From NCBI GenBank assembly GCA_002839445.1, contig PGYB01000003.1:186001-250000 (forward strand): a stretch of 64,000 bases of DNA, given 5' to 3'. Position numbers and translations under genes: made by a program. Below the pieces are notes generated by a model. The model made no database searches, had not been told where the DNA came from, and saw only the letters and a list, made by a program, of their open reading frames with translations. The DNA is from Candidatus Riflebacteria bacterium HGW-Riflebacteria-1. Its GTDB lineage: Bacteria; Muiribacteriota; Ozemobacteria; Ozemobacterales; Ozemobacteraceae. This document shows positions 35,629 to 44,685 of this stretch, piece by piece. Numbering within the stretch: position 1 is the stretch's first letter; each line of letters begins with the position of its first letter.

Positions 35629-36438
35629 TTAGAAACTCCAATCCCAGAGCGTGTTTTTAATTTTATTGGCTGCGTCTTTGAGGCGGTCAACGATAACAGA
35701 GGCTGATTGCTCGATTTTTTGTGCCAGAATAACGCTTACTGGCACCATTGAAGCTGATTCCGGGGGGTTAAAGTCGAAATAGCTATCAGGTAACATTTCA
35801 TTAAGCCGGTATTCAAGCACCAGCAGACGTCCGCGCTCTTTGCCGGCGGAGTCGAACTCAACGACTTCGACCGGCAGGTAGTTTCTTGTCGAGAAAACCA
35901 TGTGATAATGGCCAACTTCAAACACATTTTTAAAAACGCTCTGCATTCTGGGGGAAAATTTGAGCGAATAATAAGTGTAAGAATCATCTCTACTCTCAGT
36001 TTTAAACAGATTCACTTCGAAAAGCGAAAACAGGGTTTTGCGGGTCAGGCTGGTAAAAAGCTTTTTTGGACTGAACCAGTTAAAATATGATGACATAAAG
36101 CCCTGTGATTCTGAAAAATGATAAAAAACTTCGTTGATCACCTTAACGTAGATCCACAGCTTCTGACCATTAAAAAAGGCCTGCACACTACCATCATCAA
36201 ATTCAATGGCAAACTTGTCGGGACTCTTGATTGACAGCGCCACTGTCTTGCTCGCAACCAGGTTGCTCAGCCTGACCCGTGCCAGCATGGCATCGATTTT
36301 TTCGCTACGCTTTTCCATGGTATCAAAAAGCTTTTCTACTGTGATAACACCGATTTCAGCAGCAGAAGAAAAAACCGGAAACAGCAAAATGAGCAGTACC
36401 AGCAGCAGCTTAATCACTAACGAGCTATTTCTTGTCAT
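35629..36438 (-). CDS. LolA-like periplasmic protein
   Basis: The 269-residue protein begins at ATG 36438 (MTRNSSLVIKLL) or three codons earlier at a TTG. It overlaps the Cys-rich gene by a few bases. A signal peptide (LLLVLLILLFPVFSSA) precedes a domain built like the LolA/LolB lipoprotein carrier fold. It starts as ITVEKLFDTMEKRSEKIDAM and contains KSPDKFAIEFDDGSVQAFFNGQ in short segments typical of outer-membrane lipoprotein-sorting proteins. The C-terminal tail (SASVIVDRLKDAANKIKNTL) is an added amphipathic helix. It could carry lipoproteins or lipids through the periplasm. The family call is from overall pattern, not from a single motif. Confidence 0.6.
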   Translation of the reverse strand: MTRNSSLVIKLLLVLLILLFPVFSSAAEIGVITVEKLFDTMEKRSEKIDAMLARVRLSNLVASKTVALSIKSPDKFAIEFDDGSVQAFFNGQKLWIYVKVINEVFYHFSESQGFMSSYFNWFSPKKLFTSLTRKTLFSLFEVNLFKTESRDDSYTYYSLKFSPRMQSVFKNVFEVGHYHMVFSTRNYLPVEVVEFDSAGKERGRLLVLEYRLNEMLPDSYFDFNPPESASMVPVSVILAQKIEQSASVIVDRLKDAANKIKNTLWDWSF

Positions 36439-37225
36439 CTCTGACAACCACCTTGTTCGCGGAACGCTCGCTCAACAACTGTTGAACGGCCTCACTGACG
36501 CTCGCCGACAACTGTTTCAGCGCTTCACTATCTTTTGATGAATCAACAATTCCGGAGTTTAGACGGGAAATGAGGCGACACAGCTCCATGCCACTGTCTG
36601 CGTGCTTCTGCTGATTAACATCTGCCGACGACCTTAATTGCCATGCTCGCAACGCCAGCATATCTGAAGCGACAGCGCCATTACCCCACAGAACGGGCTG
36701 GCCAAGACTTTTGGGATCATGCAGACCTGGCAATTTTGCCAGATCAAGCACCATTATGACTGCCGGCCTGGCAAGCGGCTGAAAAAACATTTCTGAAAAC
36801 AGACATATCTGGCCACAGCTTACGCCATAGTAAAGAAGCTGCCAGCAGCAGCCACGGTCGCGGACAGCGCCACCCTGACAACGGTCGGCAATCAGGGCAA
36901 ATCCAGAGTCTTCGCGGCTGTTGGTCATAGCAAAGTGGAGGTCACTTATAAAGTCAGCTACAGCTGCGCTGAAATTTTTCTCAGAGCAGTCCATCAGCCA
37001 AACGAAGGCAGGCGTGCAGCTGTCGCAACCTGCCGCTGCTCCAGTGCCGCGGTTCCAGATGGTTTGAAAGCAGAAACAGTGGGCAGGCGAACCGCTCCGC
37101 GCCGTTACCAGCAAGTCAGGATGATACCAGACCCGCTGTAAGGGTTCAGGATATTGAGGAACCTCGCAGACGCCGCGATCAGCCATCAGCCGGCGAATCT
37201 GATCCATGTAACGAAGTATGTTCAA
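36425..37225 (-). CDS. Cys-rich protein of unknown function
   Basis: The 266-residue protein probably starts at TTG 37225 (MNILRYMDQIRRL), with GGAG six bases upstream and lying below a good promoter; the longer frame reaching 37321 would begin upstream of that promoter. It contains about ten Cys, several in pairs (HCFC, GCDSC, GCCW, VSCGQIC), in a mixed alpha/beta sequence with no signal peptide and no membrane helix. Cys pairs could bind a metal, but the spacing fits no ribbon I know. It opens the minus-strand series down to the NtrC regulator. It is divergent from the thioredoxin gene. Confidence 0.65.
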   Translation of the reverse strand: MNILRYMDQIRRLMADRGVCEVPQYPEPLQRVWYHPDLLVTARSGSPAHCFCFQTIWNRGTGAAAGCDSCTPAFVWLMDCSEKNFSAAVADFISDLHFAMTNSREDSGFALIADRCQGGAVRDRGCCWQLLYYGVSCGQICLFSEMFFQPLARPAVIMVLDLAKLPGLHDPKSLGQPVLWGNGAVASDMLALRAWQLRSSADVNQQKHADSGMELCRLISRLNSGIVDSSKDSEALKQLSASVSEAVQQLLSERSANKVVVRDDKK

Positions 37226-37270
37226 CTGCTGCTCCAAATTTGCCTGTCGATTTTTAACAAATCGTCTGGT

Positions 37271-37299
37271 ATTATACAGTAACTTTGATGAGCAGACAA
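37271..37299 (-). promoter_or_regulatory. Candidate sigma-70 promoter of the Cys-rich gene series
   Basis: On the minus strand TTGTCT (37294-37299) and a perfect TATAAT (37271-37276) are 17 bases apart. Transcription would start near 37264, so the Cys-rich gene must start downstream of that. Confidence 0.55.
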
Positions 37300-37335
37300 A
37301 CTCAAATTGCAGCATAAACATGGGGTTGTAAACTG

Positions 37336-37674
37336 ATGATCGACAACAACAATTTTGACCAGGAAATAATCGAAAAGAAAAGCACAGCGATGATCACATT
37401 CACCGCCGACTGGTGCCGCCCATGCACGCTGCAAAAGCCGATAATAGAGGCGCTGGCAAAAACCTACGCCGGAAAAGTGCTGATAGAAATTATCGATGTC
37501 GACGCGCAAACAGAACTTTCTGACCGTTTTGCGGCGCGGACCCTGCCAACAACAGTTCTTTTTGCACAGGGTGAAATAGTCGAAGCGCTTGCCGGATTTC
37601 AGAGCGAAGAATTTTTAACTTCGTATCTCGAATTGATAATGGCAGAAGTCGCCAAAGCCGCTGCAAAAGCTTAA
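37336..37674 (+). CDS. Thioredoxin-like protein
   Basis: The 112-residue protein has the thioredoxin fold: FTADWCRPCTLQKPIIEALA with active site WCRPC in place of the usual WCGPC, then a cis-Pro loop TLPTTVLFAQGE. No signal peptide, so it is cytoplasmic. The Arg between the catalytic Cys residues would shift its redox potential. It stands alone between the divergent Cys-rich gene and the convergent ymdB gene. The Shine-Dalgarno site is weak (GGGG, ten bases upstream). It could reduce the neighbouring Cys-rich protein, a guess from proximity only. Confidence 0.92.
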   Translation: MIDNNNFDQEIIEKKSTAMITFTADWCRPCTLQKPIIEALAKTYAGKVLIEIIDVDAQTELSDRFAARTLPTTVLFAQGEIVEALAGFQSEEFLTSYLELIMAEVAKAAAKA

Positions 37675-37675
37675 G

Positions 37676-38458
37676 TTAAGACTCTTCGACAAACCTGAAG
37701 CGTTCTATGCTGGTTGCAAAGCCGTCTGCGCCGATTTCGACAACTATACCCTCTATCTTGCCGGGCCCGGGCGCGCACAAAAATTTTTCTGAGTAACCCG
37801 TAATAAAACGCCCGACGACGGTGGCGCGATCGACCCCAATAATACCGTCGAGAGCGCCGGTCATGCCAGCATCGGTTATTACTGCGGTTTTGCCGCCAGG
37901 AAGAATTCTCTCATCAGAGGTCTGCACGTGTGTATGCGTTGCTGCTACCGCCGCGACACGACAATTTGCGTGCCAGAAGAAGGCAAGCTTTTCAGAGGTT
38001 GCTTCGGCATGAAAGTCAACAAACACAGGCGCGCCGACTGGCAAGCTGGCTATGAGACGATCGAAGACGGCAAAAGGACACAAGGCTGCCTCCATAAACA
38101 CGCGCCCGGCAAGGTTGATTACCGCCAGAGTCTTGCCATTATGGTTAAAAACCCGGCACCCGCTGCCCGCGGCCGATTCAGCAATCATGTTGTGCGGGCG
38201 CAGCACATAATCTTGTTTCTGCAAAACATCAGGCCAGTCGATGCGTGAAAAGATATGATTGCCGGTAGTTATAATATCGACACCGCAATCCTTGATAAAT
38301 CGCGCATGTTTGGCCGACAACCCGTTGCCGGCGGTAACATTCTCGCCGTTGGCAATAACCCAGTCAGGCGCATAGCGCTGTCGCAGCAGCGGCAACTGGC
38401 GTTTAAGCGTGTCGCGACCTGTTTTGCCGTAGATATCACCGATAAATATTATCTTCAT
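37676..38458 (-). CDS. YmdB-family metallophosphoesterase
   Basis: The 260-residue enzyme belongs to the YmdB group known in Bacillus as a phosphodiesterase acting on cyclic nucleotides. It starts MKIIFIGDIYGKTGRDTLK; metal ligands are in GDIYG, NGENVTAGNG and TTGNHIF, and in VDFHAEATSEK and THTHVQTSDE. It lies directly downstream of rny, the same order as in Bacillus, where the two genes are neighbours. A terminator-like hairpin sits between them, so it may be expressed at a lower level than rny. The cyclase upstream in the window gives a possible substrate source, which is untested. Confidence 0.93.
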   Translation of the reverse strand: MKIIFIGDIYGKTGRDTLKRQLPLLRQRYAPDWVIANGENVTAGNGLSAKHARFIKDCGVDIITTGNHIFSRIDWPDVLQKQDYVLRPHNMIAESAAGSGCRVFNHNGKTLAVINLAGRVFMEAALCPFAVFDRLIASLPVGAPVFVDFHAEATSEKLAFFWHANCRVAAVAATHTHVQTSDERILPGGKTAVITDAGMTGALDGIIGVDRATVVGRFITGYSEKFLCAPGPGKIEGIVVEIGADGFATSIERFRFVEES

Positions 38459-38470
38459 TTTGTTGCAAAA

Positions 38471-38502
38471 CTGCCCCCGGAACGATATCGCCCCGGGGGC
38501 AG
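38471..38502 (-). terminator. Hairpin between rny and ymdB
   Basis: CTGCCCCCGG (38471-38480) pairs perfectly with CCGGGGGCAG (38493-38502). On the minus strand the stem is followed by TTTT and then ymdB 12 bases later. It could end most rny transcripts or stabilise their 3' end. Confidence 0.65.
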
Positions 38503-38519
38503 CCAATGTTCAGCTATTG

Positions 38520-40067
38520 TCAGTGAGCGATTTCGACGCTGCGGGTTTCACGAATCAGAACTACTTTCACCTGACCCGGGTATTCCATGTCGCTTTCGAT
38601 CTTCTTAACGATGTCGCGGCAAACCTTGGGTGCCGAAATATCATCAATTTCTTCAGGGGTAACCATGACGCGGATTTCGCGACCGGCCTGAATGGCATAC
38701 GCAGAAGAAACGCCCTTAAAGCTTTTGGCGATGGTTTCAAGATCGACAAGGCGCTTGATGTAGGCTTCGAGAGACTCACTGCGTGCGCCACGGCGCGAGG
38801 CAGATATGGCATCGGCAGCAGCGATCAGCACCGCTTCCGGGGTCTCGAACGGCACATCTTCATGATGCGCGGCAATCGCGTTGACTACCTTGGCGGATTC
38901 CTGGTATTTTCGTGCAAAATCACCGCCGAGCTTGGCATGGTTGCCTTCGTCGCTTTCGATAACTTTGCCAATATCGTGCAGCAAACCGGCGCGACGCGCA
39001 AGCTGAATATCAGCGCCGATCTCAGCAGCCAGGTTGCTTGCCAGATTAGCCACTTCGATAGAATGTTGCAGAACGTTCTGGCCATAGGAAGTTCGATAGT
39101 TCAGGCGACCGACTATTTCGACGAGTTCCTGGTGAATGCTCTGAATGCCGAGAGCCAGCATAGTCTGTTCGCCTGCTTCTTTGATGCGCAGGTGAACTTC
39201 TTTCTGGGCTCTTTCGTAGAGCTCTTCAATTTTTGCCGGGTGAATTCTGCCGTCAAGAGTAAGATTTTCGAGAGTAACTCTGGCAATCTCGCGCTTGATC
39301 GGGTCAAACGAAGAAAGAACAACAGCTTCAGGGGTGTCATCGATAATCACATCGACACCGGTGAGATTTTCGAATGCTCTGATGTTACGGCCCTCACGAC
39401 CGATAATGCGGCCCTTCATTTCTTCGCTGGGCAATTCAACCACAGTCACAATCGGGTCGATCGTGTGATCGGTAGCGCAGCGCTGAATAGAAGTAGCAAG
39501 AATCTCGCGCGATTTTTTGTCGGCAGTACTCTTGATTTTCTGCTCGGCTTCATTCACTTTGAGCGCGATATCATACTGCAGCTCGTCTTCGATCTTTTTC
39601 ATGAGCTGCTCTTTTGCCTGTTCTGGAGTCATACCGGCAACGCGCTCAAGTTCTTTTTTCTGCTGCTCGATGACTTCGAGACTGTTCTGGCGGAGTCTGT
39701 CGAGCTCGCTCTCTTTTTCTCGCAGGTTGTCAGCACGTTTTTCGAGAGTATCGGCACGCGCGTCAACCTTTTCGATACGACTGGTCAGATGAGCTTCAAG
39801 TTTGTCGAGCTCAGCACGTTTTTTGGCGGAATCCCGCTCAGAATTTTTCTTGTCCTGAATTTCCTTGTCGCGAATTTCCTTGGCTTTTTTTTGCGCTTTC
39901 TGTAGTTCTTTTTGCGCGTTAGCTCTGGCTTCATCAAGAATTTCTTTTTTCTGGTCTTCGGCTGCGGTCAGAACGTTCTGGCTGCTTTTCCGAATTAGGT
40001 GGTTGGAGATGAAATACCCGATGAGAAGACCAAGAGCCAGGGTTATAACATGGTATAAATATGGCAT
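38520..40067 (-). CDS. rny: Ribonuclease Y
   Basis: The 515-residue endoribonuclease starts mRNA decay at the membrane. It begins at ATG 40067 (MPYLYHVITLALG) after a strong GGAGGAACC; a longer frame to 40139 is less likely. The order is an N-terminal membrane helix, a coiled coil (about 30-190), a KH domain (SEEMKGRIIGREGRNIRAFE) and an HD domain (LLHDIGKVIESDE, with the HD pair, and AHHEDVPFETPEA). Length and order match RNase Y. It is followed by ymdB and preceded by the parvulin chaperone gene. Confidence 0.97.
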   Translation of the reverse strand: MPYLYHVITLALGLLIGYFISNHLIRKSSQNVLTAAEDQKKEILDEARANAQKELQKAQKKAKEIRDKEIQDKKNSERDSAKKRAELDKLEAHLTSRIEKVDARADTLEKRADNLREKESELDRLRQNSLEVIEQQKKELERVAGMTPEQAKEQLMKKIEDELQYDIALKVNEAEQKIKSTADKKSREILATSIQRCATDHTIDPIVTVVELPSEEMKGRIIGREGRNIRAFENLTGVDVIIDDTPEAVVLSSFDPIKREIARVTLENLTLDGRIHPAKIEELYERAQKEVHLRIKEAGEQTMLALGIQSIHQELVEIVGRLNYRTSYGQNVLQHSIEVANLASNLAAEIGADIQLARRAGLLHDIGKVIESDEGNHAKLGGDFARKYQESAKVVNAIAAHHEDVPFETPEAVLIAAADAISASRRGARSESLEAYIKRLVDLETIAKSFKGVSSAYAIQAGREIRVMVTPEEIDDISAPKVCRDIVKKIESDMEYPGQVKVVLIRETRSVEIAH

Positions 40068-40142
40068 GGTTCCTCCGAGGGAGTCGATGTTAGATTTGCT
40101 GGGCAGCAGGTTAAGGGCTGCCGAGGACTTTTTCTGCATGAA

Positions 40143-41789
40143 TTAAAGCTTATCCTGGTATACTTTAACGTTAAACTCTTTTTTTAATTCTTCAACAAGT
40201 TTTGTAAATACTTCGCGCTGTTTTTCGGGCATCAGCTTGCTGCGAATCTGCTCGCGCACTTCTTCAAGCTTCATAACACCTGCAGCCTGGCGCTCATCAA
40301 CGCGTATGATGTGAAAACCAAACTGTGTTTTAACCGGACCGACAAGTTTGCCAATTTCGGCAGTCTTGCACACTTCGTCAAATTCTGCAACCATCTGGCC
40401 TTCGCCAAAGGTTCCGAGGTCGCCGCCGCCCTGTTTGCCAGAAGGACAAACCGACTTTTCACGGGCAATATCAGAAAATTTAGTCGGGTCTTTTTCGAGC
40501 GTTGCGAACAACTCTTTGGCTTCGGCTTCTTCTTTTACGAGGATGTGGTGCGCGCGCATCTGCGCCGGGGTGTTAAACTGGGCGAGGTTTTTCTTGTAAT
40601 AATCCTCGATATCACTGTCTTCGAGTTTGATTGCGCCAATTTTGTCATCAAGAAGAAATCTGATAACGGTGCGTCTGGCTGCATCATTGATTATTTCCGG
40701 GTATTTCTTGGAGAGTTCAGCAAAATTCTTCTCGACGTTGGCAAAAGCCAGATATCTTGAATAAAACTGTTTTAGAAAGTCATTGAGGCCTTCACCAGAA
40801 AGTATTTGCGGACGAATAAACGGTGGAATCTGCTCTAATTCTGCTTCGACTTCAGAAACCTTAACTTCCTTGCCGGTCATTTTAAAAAGAACAGCATTCT
40901 TTTCTGCGTCAGAGAGTGACTCTTTGCGCAGCGACTCAGCAGCCGACGCATTCATTTCGAAGGCCAGTTCCTTTTTGAGCTTGGCAATTTCGGTCTCGTA
41001 GATAGCGCGCTGCTTGTTGGCGAGAAGATCGCGTTCGATCTGCGCCGAGATAGAGGCAAAAGCTTTCGGAGCGGCATCTTTTTTATCAATGTATTTTACC
41101 AGCATGAAAAGGTCTTCGTCCATCTGTATGGGTGCGGAAACTTCATCTTTTTTGAGAGATGCAAGAGTCTTGCCGATGTTTTCTTCAAGATCGGCGACGC
41201 TGACAAAGCCTTTGTCGCCACCGGCGTCTTTAAGCTTGTCGATTGATTCAGCTTTTGCCAGATCGATGAACGAGCCACCAGCGGCCAGTTTCTTTTTGAT
41301 CTCGGCAGCTTTTTCGGCAGTGTTTACGACGATCTGAAACACATGATACTGCACCGGGTCAGTGTAAGATGCGATATTCTTGTCGTAGAATTCTTTTGTT
41401 TCGACTGCAGTAACTTTGGCGCCTTCAACCAGACTCTGCATAGCCTCATCTGCCAGTCTTGCCACAGCCATTTCATGGTAGGCGGCTTCGTACTTTTCAC
41501 CCTTGTTGAAACCCTGCTGTTCAGCTTTTTTCTGCAGAGCGTGGATTTCGGCAACCTGACCAAGGAAACCCTGTCTGCCTTCTTTTGTAGCAAAATGCTC
41601 GGCTGCCTGTGGGTTGGCCATTGCAACAAAGGTTGCGAGTTCTTTATCAAAATCAGCACGGGTTATCTTAACATCGCCAACTTCGGCCAAAATGTCTTCA
41701 GGAGCCTGGGCGAAACAGGTGGTGATAAACATCCCACCGATTAAAAGAAAAATAAACAAAGCGCTTACGCGCTGTTTTTTCAGGTGCAT
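40143..41789 (-). CDS. Exported SurA/PpiC-type peptidyl-prolyl isomerase
   Basis: The 548-residue protein starts at ATG 41789 after a strong GGAGGCATT. A signal peptide (SALFIFLLIGGMFITTCFAQ) leads into a chaperone domain and two parvulin-type segments. The first is at about 150-260 (YHVFQIVVNTAEKAAEIKKK, GGDKGFVSVADLEENIG). The second is a complete domain at about 415-520 (MRAHHILVKEEAEAKE, GGGDLGTFGEGQMVAEF, VKTQFGFHIIRVDER). Like SurA, it should help outer-membrane or secreted proteins fold in the periplasm. The Cys at the end of the signal sequence is in MFITTC, so lipidation is conceivable. It is 76 bases upstream of rny. Confidence 0.93.
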   Translation of the reverse strand: MHLKKQRVSALFIFLLIGGMFITTCFAQAPEDILAEVGDVKITRADFDKELATFVAMANPQAAEHFATKEGRQGFLGQVAEIHALQKKAEQQGFNKGEKYEAAYHEMAVARLADEAMQSLVEGAKVTAVETKEFYDKNIASYTDPVQYHVFQIVVNTAEKAAEIKKKLAAGGSFIDLAKAESIDKLKDAGGDKGFVSVADLEENIGKTLASLKKDEVSAPIQMDEDLFMLVKYIDKKDAAPKAFASISAQIERDLLANKQRAIYETEIAKLKKELAFEMNASAAESLRKESLSDAEKNAVLFKMTGKEVKVSEVEAELEQIPPFIRPQILSGEGLNDFLKQFYSRYLAFANVEKNFAELSKKYPEIINDAARRTVIRFLLDDKIGAIKLEDSDIEDYYKKNLAQFNTPAQMRAHHILVKEEAEAKELFATLEKDPTKFSDIAREKSVCPSGKQGGGDLGTFGEGQMVAEFDEVCKTAEIGKLVGPVKTQFGFHIIRVDERQAAGVMKLEEVREQIRSKLMPEKQREVFTKLVEELKKEFNVKVYQDKL

Positions 41790-41882
41790 AATGCCTCCGC
41801 TAAAATATTTGAATGCGCTAAGATTATAGCACCGCAAAACTCCATTTTCAAATAATTAGAGAGGCAAAAATTAATCTAAAAC

Positions 41883-41920
41883 AGAAAAGGCCGCCACCCC
41901 TTTCGGGAGGCGACCTTTCT
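41883..41920 (-). terminator. Terminator of the fibronectin type III lipoprotein gene
   Basis: On the minus strand AGAAAGGTCGCC pairs with GGCGGCCTTTTCT (one T-G pair), around a loop that contains a second TCCC/GGGG pairing and a GAAA tip, followed by TGTTTT. It lies eight bases after the gene's stop. Confidence 0.8.
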
Positions 41921-41927
41921 GATAAAA

Positions 41928-43880
41928 CTACATCATGCGCACAAACACCAGACAATCGAGGAAAAGAGTAGCGTTACCGCCTGAGCCTGCGTTAATAGCA
42001 GTCAGGTCGATATCGACTCCGTTAACCCCGGCATTGATCTGGATCTGACCAAGAGCCATGCTCGACCGCCCCTTGGCTATTGTATTATAGCCATTGAGGT
42101 CTTTCTCAAGCAGTGTCGAAGAGAGAATGCCGTTTTCTCTGATCGATACGCGCCAGTTACCAGAAGTCGGATGTGGGAAATAGTAGGCATAGACATTATA
42201 ACGATAGGCCCCGGTTGATGGCGCCGGCAGTCTGAAGTAATCAGAAGAGAGCAGGTTGCCTGCACCATAGCGGAACCGGTCTCCCGATCCTGGAATGCCA
42301 ACAGTAGAAGGAACCAGAAGAGCTGAGCCAGCTCCAGAGTAGTAGTTTATTTCAGGATAATCTTTTGAGGTGTAGACAACATAAAAGTGATTCAGGTTAT
42401 CGTTGGCAACATCATCAAATTCCCAGTTCGGGTTCTCGCCTTCGAGAATCGCGACAAACATGCCACCTGGATAAGACTTAACATAGGGAGTGAGTTCGCT
42501 TTCTTTGCCAGAAGAGCTGACCGCGGACACCTTGAAGAAGTAAGGAATACCAAATTCAAGCTTCTGACCCTTCTTGTCAGGGTTCTGGTTGAACGAACTC
42601 GGGTAGGCGTTGATAACATAAGGAGAAGCTTCATTCCACTGCGGCTGACTGGTCAGCATCTTGGTGTAACCACCGTCGGCAACTGTAGAGAAGTAAATGT
42701 TATAGCTTACCGCATTTTTGGCCGAATCCCAGGCCAGCTTGATGCCAGATTCAGTAGCGCTCGATGCCCAGGCCTTAACATTTCTTGGAACAGCCGGAAT
42801 ATCAGCATCGGAAGCCTGAGTTGTAATAGAACTCATCTTGCTGACGTTGCCATTGCGATCAACAACTCTTATTGCGAACAGGTTGTAAGGCGTGCCGTTG
42901 ATGTCTTTGAAGGTCTGAGTGAGATTGGCAGTGCCATTATCTTCAACAATACCAATCAGCGAAAAGAGCGCATCATTTGAATTGGCTCTGAAAATCAGGT
43001 AAGAGTCAATGTCAAGCGTCGGGTTCTGGCCGGAGAAGATGTTAGAGCCATCTTCGTTTACCAGCGGCTTGCTCCAGCTGACGATCGGATCAGTATCCAT
43101 ACTGACCGAAAGCCCGTATGGCGAGGTCGGAATCGTATCGTCACCAGAACGCAGGGTTACCTGAATTGGATCAGAGTTTTCACTTTCGGTATAGTTTTCG
43201 TTGAACGTGCGGATAATGTAAGTATATTGCTCGGCAGAAGACTTGCTGATCGAGGTATCTACAAATCCCGGAGTATCCTGGGGAACTGACGAAACCCACT
43301 GAACGCCGCCGGCGCTGGTTGAAAGACCGCGATAAATGTTATAGCCCTTGATGTGACTGGTGGTCACTTTATCCCAGGCGACATAAACCGCTTCAATAGA
43401 GGCTCTTGCCTTTATATTGACAACACGCGGCGGGCGCTGCTCGGCGGGAAGACCAGCTCTGGCCTGAATAGAGTTGGTGCGCGACAGATCAGATTCTTTT
43501 CCCTGCGTATCGAAAGCAGAAATCTTGTAAAAGTAATACTGATCGTTGACCAGACCATTCTGCTGATCGTTGTCAAGATATGACGGCGCCGGCTGAGTGC
43601 CAATCGTGGCAATAAGCGTGAATGGGCCGCCAGAACTGCTCGACCGGTAAAGCCGATAACCGACCAGGTCTGGTTCGGTACTGGCTGACCAGTTGACCAG
43701 CACGGCGCGCTCTTTCCCAATCGCCGTAACATTCTGCGGTATGCCTGGCGCTTCAAAGTCTGTAAGACCGGCGTCTCTTTTGACCCCGGTAGTGCATCCG
43801 AACAAAGTGAACAGCATGAGCAGCAGTGCCGCCGCCATGATGTTACGCCCGGTTTTTCTGGGCACAACCTTCTTCCACAT
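41928..43880 (-). CDS. Lipoprotein with fibronectin type III repeats
   Basis: The 650-residue protein starts at the second ATG (43880, MWKKVVPRK), seven bases after AAGGAG; the ATG two codons earlier is too close to that site. The signal peptide ends in the lipobox LFGC. The remainder holds at least four fibronectin type III domains, recognised by repeats such as VNWSASTEPDLVGYRLYRSS, VAWDKVTTSHIKGYNIYRG and KLAWDSAKNAVSYNIYFS, about 95 residues apart. The C-terminal 150 residues form a different beta domain (VYAYYFPHPTSGNWRVSI) ending in LDCLVFVRMM. It is anchored in a membrane and may bind polysaccharide or protein at the cell surface. A terminator follows. Confidence 0.9.
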   Translation of the reverse strand: MWKKVVPRKTGRNIMAAALLLMLFTLFGCTTGVKRDAGLTDFEAPGIPQNVTAIGKERAVLVNWSASTEPDLVGYRLYRSSSSGGPFTLIATIGTQPAPSYLDNDQQNGLVNDQYYFYKISAFDTQGKESDLSRTNSIQARAGLPAEQRPPRVVNIKARASIEAVYVAWDKVTTSHIKGYNIYRGLSTSAGGVQWVSSVPQDTPGFVDTSISKSSAEQYTYIIRTFNENYTESENSDPIQVTLRSGDDTIPTSPYGLSVSMDTDPIVSWSKPLVNEDGSNIFSGQNPTLDIDSYLIFRANSNDALFSLIGIVEDNGTANLTQTFKDINGTPYNLFAIRVVDRNGNVSKMSSITTQASDADIPAVPRNVKAWASSATESGIKLAWDSAKNAVSYNIYFSTVADGGYTKMLTSQPQWNEASPYVINAYPSSFNQNPDKKGQKLEFGIPYFFKVSAVSSSGKESELTPYVKSYPGGMFVAILEGENPNWEFDDVANDNLNHFYVVYTSKDYPEINYYSGAGSALLVPSTVGIPGSGDRFRYGAGNLLSSDYFRLPAPSTGAYRYNVYAYYFPHPTSGNWRVSIRENGILSSTLLEKDLNGYNTIAKGRSSMALGQIQINAGVNGVDIDLTAINAGSGGNATLFLDCLVFVRMM

Positions 43881-43967
43881 AGTCATTCTCCTTTGCAGGT
43901 TGACCTGACAAAATTTCTCTTTAGTCATCGTCAAACGGTCCTAAAGTAATTAGTGTAAAAACAACAT

Positions 43968-44681
43968 TTAATTGTTGTTGCGATTCACAACGAAAGAAAA
44001 CATACTGCCATTGCGTTGGCGTTGCCGGCGAAATGAATAGTATTCATCGGCATGACAGAACGTGCAGCTAGCGAGATCGCTGATATTTTCATTAGCGACG
44101 CCAGATCTTACCAGCTGAAACCGGTTAAGTGCGCGCATATCAAGGTGCCATTTCTGGCGGCGCACAAAAAATGCCGCGTAATCAGAATTTTCGCCAACGA
44201 ATTCTTCGTAGACCTCATCTCCCATCTCAAGACAGCACTGACCGATACACGGGCCAATATAAGCCTTGAGACTCGCTGCATTTTCGGAGTAATGTTCGGA
44301 AAAGGCTTTCACAGTCTCTGCCACGATATTCTGCCTGGTACTGCGCCAGCCCGCATGAACTGCTGCGCAAACTCTTTCGTTATAAATAATTACTGGCAGG
44401 CAGTCCGCTGAGAATACACCGACCGGCTGGTCTTTTAGGCTGGTGATAAGAGCATCGGCCTGTTCGCTCAACAGATCTTTTGAAAATTTCTTGACCGGCA
44501 GCACGCGGTTGCCATGCACCTGAATCGCCCATGCCGGCAGGGTCAGAGCATTTTTTCTGACGGTATCCAGGCTTTTCCAGGCTCTCTCTGCGCGGGCAGA
44601 GTCCTGATTATAAAACGACAGATCGCCATCGCCTGAATCAGAGAAACCCAGCAGAATTGTTCCATCTTCGAAAATTTTCAT
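43968..44681 (-). CDS. pgeF: Purine nucleoside phosphorylase of the PgeF/YfiH family
   Basis: The 237-residue protein belongs to the DUF152 or laccase-domain family, now known to cleave purine nucleosides and to edit peptidoglycan precursors. Zinc ligands are visible in WAIQVHGNRV, FSADCLPVIIY and VHAGWRSTRQNIV, and the following IGPCIGQCCLEMGDEVYEEF is the usual core. It is four bases from the stop of the TPR gene with no separate ribosome-binding site, so the two are coupled. Length is typical. Its nucleoside phosphorylase activity would give pentose 1-phosphates, the substrate type of DeoB. Confidence 0.93.
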   Translation of the reverse strand: MKIFEDGTILLGFSDSGDGDLSFYNQDSARAERAWKSLDTVRKNALTLPAWAIQVHGNRVLPVKKFSKDLLSEQADALITSLKDQPVGVFSADCLPVIIYNERVCAAVHAGWRSTRQNIVAETVKAFSEHYSENAASLKAYIGPCIGQCCLEMGDEVYEEFVGENSDYAAFFVRRQKWHLDMRALNRFQLVRSGVANENISDLASCTFCHADEYYSFRRQRQRNGSMFSFVVNRNNN

Positions 44682-44685
44682 GGTG

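Noticed and set aside
38460..39905. Long plus-strand frame of 481 codons opposite rny
   Set aside because: It is the antisense of a clear RNase Y gene, with Phe/Asn-rich content and no domain; a codon-bias shadow.
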